From Lithodes maja (taxonomy: Eukaryota; Arthropoda; Malacostraca; Decapoda; Lithodidae), in the NCBI GenBank assembly GCA_037953745.1, contig JBAKBP010012327.1, positions 1-64,000 on the forward strand: a DNA stretch of 64,000 bases. The letters are read 5' to 3'. Of this stretch, positions 11,250 to 22,950 are shown one piece after another (within the stretch, counting starts at the first letter, position 1; every line of letters starts with the position of its first letter). The notes below the pieces were generated by a model that saw nothing but the letters and a program-made list of their open reading frames with translations, ran no database searches and was not told the origin of the DNA. Both the position numbers and the translations under genes were made by a program.

Positions 11250-11933
11250 TTTTTCTCGGCACTTCCCTTGTGTTTTCTTTTCTTTCTGTCATTTTTCCCT
11301 CTCTTCATCTCCGATTTTATTTTCAGTCTTCTTCCCTTCCTTATTGCTTTTCCAAGTCCATGCATTCTTTCCGCTGTCCTTTTCTTCCCTTTCTAAACCC
11401 CATGTCTTCTTTCCCTCTTCTCGTTACCTTCTTTGTTTTTTCTCATTCATCTTCCCCTCCTTATTTCTTTTCCTCGTTTTTGTTTTCCTTCATCTGTTCC
11501 TTCTTCTTCTTCTTTTCACCTCTTCTGTTCCATCCTTCCTTTCCTGTTCTTTCTCTCCTTAAGATTATTTCCGCTTCTCATCCTTCTTATTTCCTATTTT
11601 TATACCCTCCCCTCGTCTTCTTCTCTCTCTTCCCCTCCCCATCCCATCTTCATCGTCCTTTCCTCTGCTCCCCCCTTCCTTTACCCCTTTCCCTGCTATT
11701 CCCCCTTTGCTCTTCTCTTTCTCTTCCCTTTCCCCTTCTCATTCCCTCTTGATCTTCCGTTCCTCTTCTCCCCCTTCCTCCTCTCCCTCTATTCCCCTTT
11801 CTCCTCCTCATCCACTCTATATCTTCCTTTCCTCTCTTCTCCCCTTCCAATGATTTCTCTTCCCCTTTCCCCTCCTGTCCCTTCCTCTTTTCTCACTTTT
11901 CCCCTTCCCCTCCCCATCTCTTTACTTGTCTTT

Positions 11934-11994
<61 letters not shown>

Positions 11995-11995
11995 C
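11250..11995. repeat. Pyrimidine-biased region with (CT)n
   Basis: About 740 bp almost free of purines on the plus strand (C/T runs such as ctcttcccctttcc), ending in a (CT)n run at 11,936-11,985. The open frames here (Ser/Phe/Leu/Pro-rich) are compositional artefacts. Confidence 0.85.
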
Positions 11996-12929
11996 TCCCC
12001 TGAGTCACTGGCCTCATCATAACTTTGCGTCCTCCAAGGGCTGATACAACCACATGATCAAGCTTCACTCAATTACCCGCCAACAATGAACGAGTTGATG
12101 TAAAAGAGAGATATCAAAGAGCGTGTTAGAGAGTCTCGCTGATCTACCATCTCCATATTATAATCGTTCTTTCACTCACTCTCACTCACTCACTCTCACT
12201 CTCTATCTCTCTCTCTCATTCATTAGAGCGCCGGTCACTGAAGCGTCATCAGGCACTGTCTCGCCGCCTGAAAATTTGACCAATAATATTTAATTTCTTA
12301 TACTCTCATTGTATTTGCATGGACTGTAGTAAGTGCCTGTTAAACCACCTGTTAAGTTGCATTCCATGATATTTTAATTAATTTCTTACTAACACACTTT
12401 TTTGTCAAAACTCTCTTTGTTTGAAAGTAGCAACGATAGCGCCACCTAAAGTATTATAGCAAACACTCTTCTTGTGATTCATACAATTAACTCTAACCCT
12501 TATTGTAGTTATTGTAGTTAAGGGCTTGTCAAATTGGCCAGTATGATATTGTGCTATATTCACTGATAAAAGTGTGTTTGTTTGAACTCTTTGGTTGGAT
12601 AGTATAGTGACACCAATGCCTCCTATGTACTCTTTTTTCCAAGCATAATATACATTTCATTATTTTATTGTTTCATCACTGTATATAATAAATACTATTG
12701 TTTGTTTCCAGTTTATCACTAGGCTAATTTAACCCTCTCCCACTCACCATTTTTATTTTTATTTTCACTTTCTGGTAAATCTTGTGAGGTTTTTCTTTTC
12801 ATGTTTTATCAGCTGTATAATTGTCTCTTTCCATTCAGGCATCCTTTTTGTTTTTAGTATTTCAAATTGTGTCATAATTATTACTAGCATATACTGTAGA
12901 TTTGATATATACAGGTTTATTGTAATTTG
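11996..12929. other. No recognisable gene; short CT/ACTC repeats
   Basis: CACTCTC-type microsatellite at about 12,165-12,220, otherwise AT-rich sequence without recognisable domains. Confidence 0.5.
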
Positions 12930-12934
12930 ATTGT

Positions 12935-14160
12935 GATGGAGCTGCAAATAACCTGCTCGAGCTGTTCCGGTAGGCTTGGCCCTACCATTTTTGTCCTCAT
13001 ATGTAGATTCTGCCAGCTCCAACAGAAGATGCTAGATGATTTGAACACACTGTAAGATTGATGCCCTAATTACGAAGCTGGAATCTCTTCAAGAATTTGC
13101 CACACTAAATGTAGAAGTGCCATCGACTCAAGAAATCATCACCACGAAGTTGATTGCCACCATTCCAATGCAATCAGTGCCTGTTCCAGCAGCAGTTCCA
13201 TAATCTATTAACCCCTCCAATACCAGCGACGGCTGGGAGCTGTCAATAGATAAGTCACTCCCGAGTCCCAGCGACGGCTGAGAGTCGTTAGTAATGTACT
13301 TTCCTTTTAGCTGGCTGTATCAGGCTGTGCCTGGTACCACAACCTTTTGAGCACTGCTCTTGATATGGCAACACTTCTCAGCTTATTACCAACCCTCTGA
13401 ATGGTGTGAGAGCCAGTATTATTTCATCTCTTGAGGTGGAAGGTTGTTCTATCTTGCCATTTTGGCCACATTGCTTGGGACTGGGAGGGACTTATATTAC
13501 TGTATCCTCCGGTACAGCAGGGGTTAATGACACTCCTCTCACCGAGGATTACTTTCATGTTGTGAGAAACAATGTTTGCCCTAGTACCAGGAAGATCATC
13601 CCCATAAGTATGTGGCACATTGGTTTCCAGATTTTTGCAGACACTGAAAAGGAAAAGGGAACATAAGTTTGCCTTCAGGGCAAGCTAATGGTCTACGGCC
13701 CAAGACCAAAACACGCTTCTTCATCCCGGGTAGCGGTATGGACGACACTATTGCTGCCGTAGACAATTAGCCAGCGCTGGTCCCTCTAAACATGATGTAC
13801 ATTATCCAATGACATTCAACGGACTCGTCAGATGGTCATCTACGCAAATACTGGCAACTGCTGAGGTGATTGAAGGAAAAGTAAAAACAAATGAAATTTC
13901 AGGTATAGTCACCTGGATCAAAGTAGAGAACCATTTCTACATCTTAGTCACCAGTGTAAATTGTCGACTTTGCTAACCTCTGCAGGGAGAAGGACATCGA
14001 ACTCGTCAACACCTGGGATAACTTTTATCAAGGTGATTTTTTCTCTTCAGATGATGGCGTCCATCTGAATCAGGTAGGTGCTTGCGTTTTGGTTGTCTGC
14101 TGAATGATGCTGTAACGGATTTCCATACAAAACCCAGGGTCGATCGTGTGTAACCAAGCA
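12935..14160 (+). pseudogene. LINE-E ORF1 remnant (zinc motif plus GDSL/SGNH-like esterase)
   Basis: The plus strand begins MELQITCSSCSGRLGPT and continues to CRFC, giving a CxxC...CxxC ribbon as at the N-terminus of many CR1 ORF1 proteins. After element C, 13,680-14,110 carries RPKTKTRFFIPGSGMDD and, further on, LVNTWDNFYQGDFF followed by SSDDGVHLNQVGA. The last matches the conserved D-x2-H block of the SGNH-hydrolase domain known in CR1 ORF1. Stops at about 13,770 and in later frames show decay. The domain call is from the motif pattern only. Confidence 0.6.
13208..13527. mobile_element. TTAA MITE, family C
   Basis: 320 bp between two TTAA sites. Ends are TTAACCCCTCC on the left and TTAACCCCTGCTGTACCGG reversed on the right. 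The left side has two CCAGCGACGGCTG motifs 45 bp apart (13,223 and 13,268). Inserted in the ORF1 part of LINE-E. No coding capacity. Confidence 0.7.
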
Positions 14161-14573
14161 GGGCAGTGTAGTTCTAAGAACCAGCAATTCAGAAAAAGCA
14201 GTCAACAAAATTTGACCCTAATTCCCTAATGGTGTTACATGCAAATGTTCGTAGTAACATGCGCAATAGATTTTCAGATCTAGATCAAAATTATGTTTAC
14301 ATAAAATCATAATATAATCGGTATTACGGAATCTTGGTTAAATACGGAAGACAGACACTTTTTAGCAGAATATAATACACTTCCTGGTTATACAACGTTT
14401 GAGTAAAATCGAATCAACAAAAATGGTGAAGGTGCTTTGTTTTTTATCAAAGAAAGTTTTAACCCCATCTTTATGTCACAACTTCAAATTGTGAATGTCG
14501 ACATATCGTATATACTATTAGAAAACAATGAGGGAACAAAAATAACACTAGCTCTTATTAACAGATCCCCAGC

Positions 14574-14807
14574 TTAACCCTTTCACGCACATATGATGCA
14601 GAGGTTGCCAGATCAGCAATAAGAACTAGAATTCTCTCACTCCTATAATTACCTCTCCAAAATTAGTTTTCTGCTCACAGCTAACTCAAAGACAACTGCA
14701 GAGGTGAAGTAACTAAACTAAACGTTTCTAAATACCACTGATGGTAACAAAGGCTTTGAAGTATCCCTAATAGGCTCAAATTCGCGTCATATGTCGGAGA
14801 GGGTTAA
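14574..14807. mobile_element. TTAA MITE, family D
   Basis: 234 bp. Left TTAACCCTTTCACGCACATA; right reversed TTAACCCTCTCCGACATATG. Each end carries a single CATATG-centred motif. Inserted in the endonuclease part of LINE-E: the frame reading NRSPA resumes after the right TTAA as VQTDQEIYENIAE. Confidence 0.75.
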
Positions 14808-15196
14808 GCAGTGCAAACTGACCAAGAGATTTACGAAAACATTGCAGAGTTTAAGTCACGTTCAAGATGCCATAATTGTTGGCGACTTATATTTTACCTG
14901 TAACGATGTGGGGCGATTTGCTTACTTAACATTCTGGACATGAACTATATGCCAGCTTGTAAGGAAATTCACTTTTCAAATTTGTGGTAATAATGTGCTT
15001 GATCTTGTACTTGCAATGAAAGAGGGTTTGAATGTTATTGCCGAATTCAGTAACAGCGACCATGAAGGATTACTTTCAGTATAAAGTTTAATAGTGAGGA
15101 ACCAAATAGCAGCAAATGAAAAAGTCCCTTATTAAAAATAAATAATAATAATAAAGAGCAATATATTAAAAACTGACTGGAACTTTTGTATTAACA

Positions 15197-15227
<31 letters not shown>

Positions 15228-15404
15228 TTTATTCAGTTAGCAATTTACAGAGTTGGTACCACATAGTTTGTTACAAATATGACATGTACCAGCCTTGCAT
15301 AATTCCAACTAAGGATAGCCCAATAAGGCCGTTAGGCGTATTTCCATTGGGGTCCTTGGAATTACGAAATCAATTAATAATGAGAATGTTCCACTATCAC
15401 TTAC

Positions 15405-16039
15405 TTAACCCAAAAACGGCGAGTGTGTGTATTGAACACCATGTAACTGGGCGACAATATATTAGGCTCCATTCCCGCCTAAAATCGTAATTTTACGATA
15501 AATATCGTTATTACTCTTATTCATATGCGCCTATTTTACGTTTAATATGAAGATAGTAACATGTAACAACAATAAAACAAGTGGGAATAGTGTTTGGATG
15601 GTGAAAATCGCGACTATTGCCGACCGTTCATTCATGAGGTGAGAGACACAGGGGCCCACACACTCCTCTCTCGAAGCCTGGAGAGTGACTGAGGCCTGTC
15701 TCTCTCTCTCTCTCTCTCTCTTTCCCACACATAGACACACAAAAGACCACACCCTAGGATCGGTTTGGAGATATTGGCATGATAAATACACCAATAAATA
15801 TGGGACTAAGAGGACAAATAGGTGATAATTGAAGGGGGAGGGGGGGAAGAAGGAATTATGATACATGTGGAGGAGTGATAGAAGGTAGGGAGGGGAATTA
15901 TCTCACTTAAACACCATTTCCTTTTTTTTGAAAGTGCTACTGGGGCCTTTAAAAAAAAAAATAGGCTTTGGCTCATATGAGGACGCTCGCCATCGCCCAG
16001 TACGGACTCATATGAGGACGCTCGCCGTCCATGGGTTAA
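15405..16039 (-). mobile_element. TTAA element, family F (copy F2)
   Basis: TTAA at 15,405 and 16,036. On the minus strand it starts TTAACCCATGGACGGCGAGC and has two CTCATATGAGG palindromes 35 bp apart (15,972, 16,007). Its internal part 'aatatcgttatt..cttattcatatgcgcc' and 'aacaataaaacaagtg' matches F1 and F3. The palindrome sequence differs from F1/F3 although the interior is related. Confidence 0.7.
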
Positions 16040-16607
16040 AAGCGATGCAAACGTGCATTCCATTAAAAGCCCGGCGCTCAGTCCTTAATGATAAGCCTAA
16101 ATGGTGGGAAACAAAATTGGGGACTGTTTACTTACTCCAAAAAAATGCTTTTGATAGATAAATATCTTCAAAATATGACGAAAAATTAATGAAGTTCATA
16201 GGTTTATGATGTAAAGCCAACAAGTTAATGAAACAACGTAAAAAGACCTTGAGGTTACATGTGGCAAATCAAAGTAAAACAAACCCAAAATAATTATGTA
16301 CTTACATGAACAAGAAGAAAGTAGTTACATCAAGTTTTGGACTATAAATAGATGAACACGGAAATTATACCAAAGACGAAGCACAGAGAAGTAATGCCCT
16401 CAATACCTCCTTGGCATCAGTCTGTATACCAGAAGACCTTAGGGATGACCCTACATCATCTCCAGATCTGATGGAAAATTCCAATAGTCTCAACTCTAAA
16501 CAATGTCAGCATTACAGAGAGAGAAATATTGAACTGTTTGTGGAAAAACTCAAGTTGAATAAACTATCTGGATCCAACACAATCTCACCCAGAGTTCTAA
16601 AGGAAGC

Positions 16608-16822
16608 TTAACCCCTTCTTTACCTGTGATGTACTTTTCCTTATATTCTGACAACTGTTAGCCCACTTTGTTCAGCTTAGAAAGGATGTCTACCCATTAA
16701 AAGGCCACAGACTATCTCAATTAACCCTTGTAGCTACCATATATTCTTCCTAAGCTTCATAAAATCGTCTAAATAAAGCTGAAATCAAATAATAAAGACG
16801 TTGCCGGTATAGAAGGGGTTAA
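16608..16822. mobile_element. TTAA MITE, family E
   Basis: 215 bp with ends TTAACCCCTTCTTTACCTG and TTAACCCCTTCTATACCGG (reversed). Related by its right end to the truncated copy at 8,556-8,778. Inserted in the RT region of LINE-E. Confidence 0.75.
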
Positions 16823-17137
16823 TGTGGCTCTCCAAGCCACTGACATTGCTTTTCAATATATGCTTGCAGTCCGCGACTATGGTTGATGAGTGGAAGCTCG
16901 CTAACGAACACATATATTTAAAAGAAGGCAATTAATATTTATCTAGTAAGTATCCTCCAATTAGCTTAACCTCAGTTGTCTGTAAAATTCTAGAAACACT
17001 CATAAGAGACAGACTCAAAAATCACTTAGATGAAAACAACATACTCAGAGATACTAAGTATGGCTTCCGACGCAAACGTTCCTGCTTAGCAAACCTTTTA
17101 GACTGTTTCCACGATGTCCCTACCCTATATGAGGAGC

Positions 17138-18063
17138 TTAACCCTTCTTTGGCGGCGCCCGGCTATTGTCGAATTAAAAAAATGGGGCCTATGGGCGGGG
17201 CCCGGCTATTGTCGAATGCAATTTTGAGCATGTAATGTGCTCTGAGAGAGAGCGGAGCAGTGGGAGGAGCGTAGATTACCTCCTGACCGCTCGCCACGGC
17301 CGCCGTGGACCTACTGAGATTTACTCCACTTACATCCACCCTCACTCCCTCGCTACATACGTAATTATATAAAGAAATTGCCGTATTTTACCGTTTTTGC
17401 CCTTCGGTTGCACGATCGTTGCAAGACAACCAGTGATCGTAGAAGGATGCTTCGGGTGTCATTGGAAAGCTCAATTTACGCCCTATCAGGGATACATACT
17501 TGTATTACGCTCTGGGTCTTGTTTATGCATGGAAAAGAGCACGGAAACAACCCCATTTATTGTAAAAAAAAACGCTGGGCAGTACATAGAAATTACCGCC
17601 TAGGCCGCTCTTAACCCGTACAGCCCCAGCGACGCGTCTGACGCATCGGCGATGTATGTAACGCACAGCCCCAGAGACGCGTCTGACGCGTCACCCTAAT
17701 TGCGCCGACCGTAACCTCAGGTGTAGCCATTCAAGAGGGCTCAGATTTGTATGGGAACTGTGTACGTATCCCACGCAACCGTGCCGATGGTTGAAAACTC
17801 TCAAAGTCCAAGTGCGTGCGCGTGAGCGCGCAATAACCTGGTGTTTGGGGTAATTGCCTTCAATTTTTTACTCTTGTAAAATACGCTTTCGGGGGCTATG
17901 TAGGACCATTCTTTAAGCTTTTTGAGCGGTTTTTCGTGGTTTTTCCTTCATTCCTAACCCATTCGCTATTGTTTCTGGAATAAAACCATTTTTTGAAAAC
18001 CGGCCGGGTTCTGGTGAACAAACATTACAAAACTAGCCGGGGCTCTACGGGTTAAGGTGTTAA
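17138..18063 (+). mobile_element. TTAA MITE, family A (copy A2), hosting MITE B
   Basis: Starts TTAACCCTTCTTTGGCGG and has CCCGGCTATTGTCGAAT motifs 43 bp apart (17,158, 17,201). The right end CCGCTCTTAAGGTGTTAA, intact in A1, is split here at its internal TTAA by MITE B. Removing A2 with one TTAA rejoins the LINE-E RT in one frame (LYEEL on the left, KAVNSI on the right). Confidence 0.85.
17611..18055. mobile_element. TTAA MITE, family B, nested in A2
   Basis: 445 bp. Left TTAACCCGTACAGCCCCAGC; right reversed TTAACCCGTAGAGCCCCGGC. Two GACGCGTCTGACGC motifs 45 bp apart (17,631, 17,676). The TTAA it occupies is the one inside the right end of family A. Confidence 0.85.
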
Positions 18064-19079
18064 AGCTGTAAATAGTATATAACTTGTTTTTCAAAAGACC
18101 TTTGACGAAGTTCCCCATAAATATGTATTGATGAGAATGTCCCCTTATTTTCAGACTAATATAATAATCTGTTACATACTGGTATCTTAAACGGCATCTT
18201 AAATGTACAATTGTCCAAACACGTTCTTTTCCTCTCTGTGATCTTATACATTGTGTGCATGCTTTCATTACGATTGTACTATCTTATGCCATGGTTAACT
18301 CATCTGATTAGTACACTAAAAATTAAAAGAAACCACACTCGCAATTCAGTCATACTAATTTTACTTTCTTACATGAAATCATGACGAAGGGCAGAACTTA
18401 TGTGGGCAACTGTACATACAACTCTCCCATTTAATCCCCCCCCCCCCCTCGCATCTAAAGACTAGACAATATTTTTATAAATAGACACAGGCCTTCTAAA
18501 TTCTCGCTGGCACTTTGGTCGTTCTGCGTTTTCATATAGAAGAACTCTGTTGAAGTTATGACAATATGAAGTTTGGGTCTCTCTCTTTCTCTCTCTCTCT
18601 CTCTCTTTACCAAGGGAGCTAGTCGATAGTAATTCAATTGATACGTTTAAAAAGAGACTAGACGATCATCTGATGGAGAGTGGATAAATATGAATGAATC
18701 AGTAGGTATGTAAGTGTTACTAAGTAGGCCTACCTTTTAAGACTAATTTCTTTCCATCCTATATAATTACTTTCCTTGTGGGTATGTCCTGACACATAAG
18801 GTTACACTTCATCCTTTTTCCGGTACAGCCTTTTAGTCAGAGAGAGCGGTGGGTGCGGAGAGAGCCTCCTACTTTGCTGTCATTTACTTCCAATATAAAC
18901 TGTCCTTGCCTCTATTAGTATTACTACCTTGCAGGGGCCGCAAAGTCTGTGTGGTCTGAGTATCTGTGTAACTCTGTGTAACTCTACCTCTTTCCAACAA
19001 CCCATTATTATGTAAATAAACATACATAACCAAATCGGTTGTTAGATTTTTTGTTTTAAATATTAATCTTGCAATTCAA

Positions 19080-21650
19080 CTTTCTCCCTGAACTTTCTTC
19101 GATCCAAGTAACTTTCAAATTGTACCCAGAGCAAACTCAAATGGGCATGGATTAAATGTTGATTTACAGACACAAGGCAAAGAGTTGTTAGTAATGGAAT
19201 ATTATCCAAATGGTGTGCCTAAAGGGTCCGGTTTTGTTTATCATCTTTAGAAATACCATTGATGCAATGTCTGAATAGCTTGATCTCCAAATTTGCAGAC
19301 AATACAAAACTAGAAAAGGAACATAGCCTTACGTGAGGAAGACAGAAATAGCATACATTCAATTTAAGCAAAATAATGGAATGGTCAGAAAAGCGGCAAA
19401 TGCCCTGTAATGTTGATATATGTCAAATTGTGCTTGTTGGTATAAATACGAACAAGCCTGATTATCAAATGAAAGACCGACCAATAATAGCAAACTCTAA
19501 AATTAATGATCTCAGTGAAATTTTATATGATAACCTAAAACCCTTATAGCAATGTGTGGCTTCTTCCAGTGGATGTTCACCCACCAGTGCCTGATCCACC
19601 AATTAATGAAAACACTCCCTCCCTTCACGAGGTAAGGAAGTCCGTGACTAAGCTAATGTGTGGGAAGACTCCTGATATTTGTGGCATTTCCGGAGAACTG
19701 CTGAAAGCTGGGGGTGAGTCCATGGTCCATGAGTTACATGCGGTCCTGAATGCTGCATGACAGACAGGTACCATTCCTCTTGATTGGAGAAGGGGTCTGG
19801 TCACTTCTATCTGGAAAGGAGAAAGGGACTGACAGGACTGCAATAACTACTGTAGTATTACACTGCTCAGTGTGCCAGGATAAGTGTTCGCCCATATTTT
19901 ACTGGTGGGAATACGAGGCCACCTGCTAAAGGAGCAGAGACCTGAGCAATCTGGATTTACACCCAAGAAGTCAACAATTGACCAGATTCTGACGCTCCGG
20001 GTTGTGAAATGCCAACTTAAGTTTAAAAAAGGGCTGCTTGCAGTGTATGTTCATCTCAATAAGGCATTTGACTCAGTACACCGAGAGAAGCTCTGGAAGT
20101 TACTACGGCTACACAGGATTTCCATGGTAATTAATGACCTGGTGTCTGGACTCTTTACAGGAATAGAGAGTGCTGTCAAGTGTGGTGGGGGAACATCCTC
20201 CTTCTTCCCTGTGAATTCAGGTGTGAGACAGGAGTGTGTTCTTGCACCTACAGTTTTCAACACTTGTATGGACTGGTTATTGGGCCAGACAGTCAGATGG
20301 AGTCGCTGCGGAGCACACGTTGGCAAGTTCAGGAACATTGATCTTGACTTTGCAGGTGATGCAGTGATCATAGCGGAGATGATAGATGTTCTCTGATTGA
20401 CCATTGAGGCACTACCCAAGGAGTCAGAACCATTGGTTTTAAAGGTCTCCTGGACTGAGACCAAATTCCAAGCATTTGGTGACTTATTGGATGATGCAGT
20501 GCAATCTTTTCATGCATGTGGTGATGACTTAAAGATCTTGGATACATTTACTGATCTTGTTAGCATGATCCATATAAGAGGTGAGTCGGGCTATGATGTC
20601 AATCGTCGCCTCAGCTAAGCATATATAGAGTTATAGATTCACTCAACAAAAGTATATGGCATTGTCGATACCTGTGCAGAAGGACGAAGCTGCGGATCTT
20701 CAAGTCGATGGTGCTCCTTATCTTATTATATGGATGTGAGACATGGACACGTAACAGTGAGTTGAAAAGATGCAACAACTCCTTTGGTACTAAATGTCTT
20801 CCCAGGATCATGGACTATCGCTGGATTGATTATGTCTCAAAGCAGCGACTACTCCTTGAAACTATATATTTGTTCCACTGTCCGTGAACCCCAACTTCGG
20901 ATATAATGTTATGGTCTTGTGGTTCGCCTCCCTGAAGCAGACTCTGCTCACTAGGTGGTCTCTACAGAAGACAACAATGAGTGGAGGAGGCCTAGGGGAA
21001 GACCATAAAACCCCTGGCTGAGGCAAGTCGACCAATCATGCGATAGGATACTTGATAATTATGAGCCAGGCAGATGCCAGAAGAAAAGAAGATTCCGAGA
21101 CCAGCATATCTAGTGCTGTAAGTTACTTACAGGATTTGACAGAGTAGATATCAATGCAATGTTCACGAAAAATAAGAATGCTGCAACCCAAGGAAAAAAA
21201 AATGAAATTAAATAGAAAGAAGGCATGCCTGGATATCACACAAAACCTCTTCACATACTGTACATTCTAGTCAAAGAGTGGAATAGTTTACCAAGAGAAG
21301 TGGTCGATAGTTTTACAATTGATGAGTTGAGGAAGAAACTAGATGATCAAATGATGGATAATGGAATATTATGAGTCACTATATATTATAAAAACTATTA
21401 ATTACCTCTCAAACTATTTTCTTTCTATCCTAAAATCTTTCATTGCGAGCATTTCCTGCTCCATATTCCTGACCCACATATTTACGGTCCGACATTATAA
21501 CTGGAGGGTGAGGAGAGAGCCTCCTACTTTGCTGTGCTATTCTTTTACTATAAATTGTCACTGTCTCTAATAGTATGAAGGCCAGAACACCTAATAGGAA
21601 TAGTAAGGTTTGTGTAGTCTGAACATTTGTGTAACTATGTAATTTTTTGT
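19080..21650 (+). mobile_element. CR1-type LINE (LINE-F), split by LINE-D
   Basis: Left part 19,130-19,530 shows degenerate RT (SNGVPKGSGF, then DTKLEKE-like and WSEKRQMPCNVDICQIVLVG across frames). The right part 21,120-21,360 gives GFDRVDINAMFTKNKNAATQ, then VKEWNSLPREVVDSF. The 3' UTR shares 'gagagagcctcctactttgctg' with LINE-E. The middle is replaced by another LINE (19,545-21,115). Inactive. Confidence 0.65.
19545..21115 (+). pseudogene. LINE-D reverse transcriptase, inactive
   Basis: Plus-strand frames read KLMCGKTPDICGISGELLKA, then EQSGFTPKKSTIDQILTLRV, YVHLNKAFDSVHREKLWKLL and GVRQECVLAPTVFNTCMDWL, the ordered RT motifs of a non-LTR element. The active-site block is DLDFAGDAVIIAE: the expected FADD is FAGD (about 20,347-20,358), so catalysis is lost. 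Stops at 19,757 and 20,394. The C-terminal part continues to about 21,115 with CETWTRNS-like and RPRGRP-like blocks. It lies inside LINE-F. The clade is not assigned. Confidence 0.75.
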
Positions 21651-22062
21651 GTTTTTTGTTTTGTTTGTACTATATTCCAACGACTCCCTCTCGGACATAG
21701 GCTGAGAGCCTGTACGTTATATCGCTCAACACGGTGAAGCCTGTGAGTTCTTGTTCCAGTCTAGGGAGTGATACATATATAGCACCCTCTCACGGCTCGA
21801 AGAAGCCCCATCTCTGAAGCTGCCTCGCCTCTGCACTTCACTGTCTCATCCCCTAGACTAGGACCCTCACTCTCAGAATGTCACCTATTAAGCAATTCAC
21901 TCACTAGGCATTGCCCCCCTATAGCATATTTTGAATATTGGAATATTCATACAGAGCTATTTAATCAAGGAACAATGAGAGTATTTGTTTGGCATTTCGG
22001 TGCGTTTTGTGGTAATGCACTGACACTAGGTACAGCACAATTTCCATCCCAATAATATCTTC
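21641..22062 (-). mobile_element. SINE, 5'-truncated copy (family S1)
   Basis: Minus-strand body matches the full copies at 48,025-48,591 and 57,669-58,224 ('ataggctgagagcc', 'gttccagtctag', 'atagcatattttgaatat', 'ggtacagcaca'). The tRNA-like head is missing. More diverged than the other two. Confidence 0.75.
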
Positions 22063-22264
22063 AACTGCAGCTCACTCTCACTCACTCTCATCTCTCTCTC
22101 TCTCTCTCCCTCTGCAATATACCAAATGACATACAGTGCCCCAGTATTTTTGTCCCCCGATGCAGGCAGACGAATATTACGTTTTTTTCCAGTATCAACT
22201 CCATCAGACCGAATTTATCGTCCTTAGTGTCAGCAGCAGCCAGATATTTGGGTTTAGTGGGGAA

Positions 22265-22308
22265 AAAATATATAAATATACTATATATATATATATACAG
22301 TATATACA

Positions 22309-22349
<41 letters not shown>

Positions 22350-22365
22350 GGTATATATATATATC
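22265..22365. repeat. (AT)n microsatellite
   Basis: AT/TA runs with interspersed 'cagtatata' and 'ccggtatata'. Confidence 0.9.
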
Positions 22366-22525
22366 CCAGAATCAGTCTTTCCCTCTTCTTATGACTTAAA
22401 TTGGTTCAAACTCCGTGTGTCCTGGCATTTTGGCTCGAACGTGCCTTTCAACTCTTGGGGAGGCACTCGATACAGGCAGTTCTGCCTTTTGTGTCCCTCA
22501 CTCATATAGGAGAAAAAAAAATAAT
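22365..22525 (+). repeat. 3' end of a LINE-C-like element
   Basis: Near-identical to 27,395-27,555 ('cagaatcag', 'ctcttcttatgacttaaatt', 'gtgtgtcc.ggcattttgg', 'tctgccttttg'). At 27 kb this follows a LINE C-terminal ORF, so this is an isolated 3' terminus, flanked by AT microsatellites on both sides. Confidence 0.6.
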
Positions 22526-22545
22526 ATATATATATATATACCCGG

Positions 22546-22576
<31 letters not shown>

Positions 22577-22950
22577 TTCCACACCAAAAGAAGTGTAGAA
22601 AATGGTAGGTTCACTGTACAAATTTTAAAGATATATACGCGGTCAATTATTATTAAATATCAGGGCATGCTAGAACATAATTATGTAGGGGTATTTTAAA
22701 AAAGTACATCCGAGTATCTTTTTAGATGGCTCGAATTGTACGGTTTAAAATACAGATGTTGATATCATTTAAAATATAACATGCTTAAGGTTAGTTTTAA
22801 AAAGAAAAGTCCGAGTATCTTGTTAGACGGCTCGAACTGTAGGATTAAAATATAATAGCGTTTAATGCTAAATTTAAAATGTTTCACAGGTGTTTATTGT
22901 CAGTTAAAATATGAATAAATGAATTTCTCTACTTTCGTAGATCTTCAGTA
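22526..22950. other. AT microsatellite and a ~100-bp direct duplication
   Basis: (TA)n at 22,526-22,565. Then two imperfect copies of 'tccgagtatctt.ttaga.ggctcgaa.tgta' at about 22,708 and 22,811. No gene recognised. Confidence 0.6.

Larger units (their letters stand above)
14230..18690 (+). pseudogene. LINE-E ORF2 remnant (endonuclease and reverse transcriptase)
   Basis: The endonuclease part is visible as VLHANVRSNMRNRFSDLD, then DAIIVGDLYF, NNVLDLVLAMKEG and NSDHEGLLS, the order of the APE-type endonuclease. From 16,040 comes KPKWWETKLG and then LKLNKLSGSNTISPRVLKEA, and after element E YPPISLTSVVCKILETLIRD, TKYGFRRKRSCLANL and, beyond element A2, VFQKTFDEVPHKY (RT motif with F-D). Frameshifts and in-frame stops throughout; the YxDD block is not preserved. 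Confidence 0.7.
12930..19000 (+). mobile_element. CR1-type LINE (LINE-E), degenerate and multiply interrupted
   Basis: Pieces occur in the collinear order of CR1-like LINEs: ORF1 zinc motif (12,935), ORF1 esterase-like end (13,990), endonuclease (14,230-15,090), pre-RT and RT (16,040-18,150), C-terminal LPRELVDSNSIDTF (18,610) and a 3' UTR to about 19,000 that resembles the one at 21,360-21,650. TTAA elements C, D, F2, E and A2 (with B inside) interrupt it. Many stops and frameshifts make it inactive. The exact start is not visible. Confidence 0.75.

Noticed and set aside
11051..12044. Ser/Phe/Leu/Pro-rich ORFs (233, 203 codons)
   Set aside because: Produced by the pyrimidine-biased tract and CT repeat.
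22708..22850. Hammerhead ribozyme in a Penelope terminal repeat
   Set aside because: The duplicated 'gagtatctt' block lacks the CTGATGA and GAAA core on either strand.
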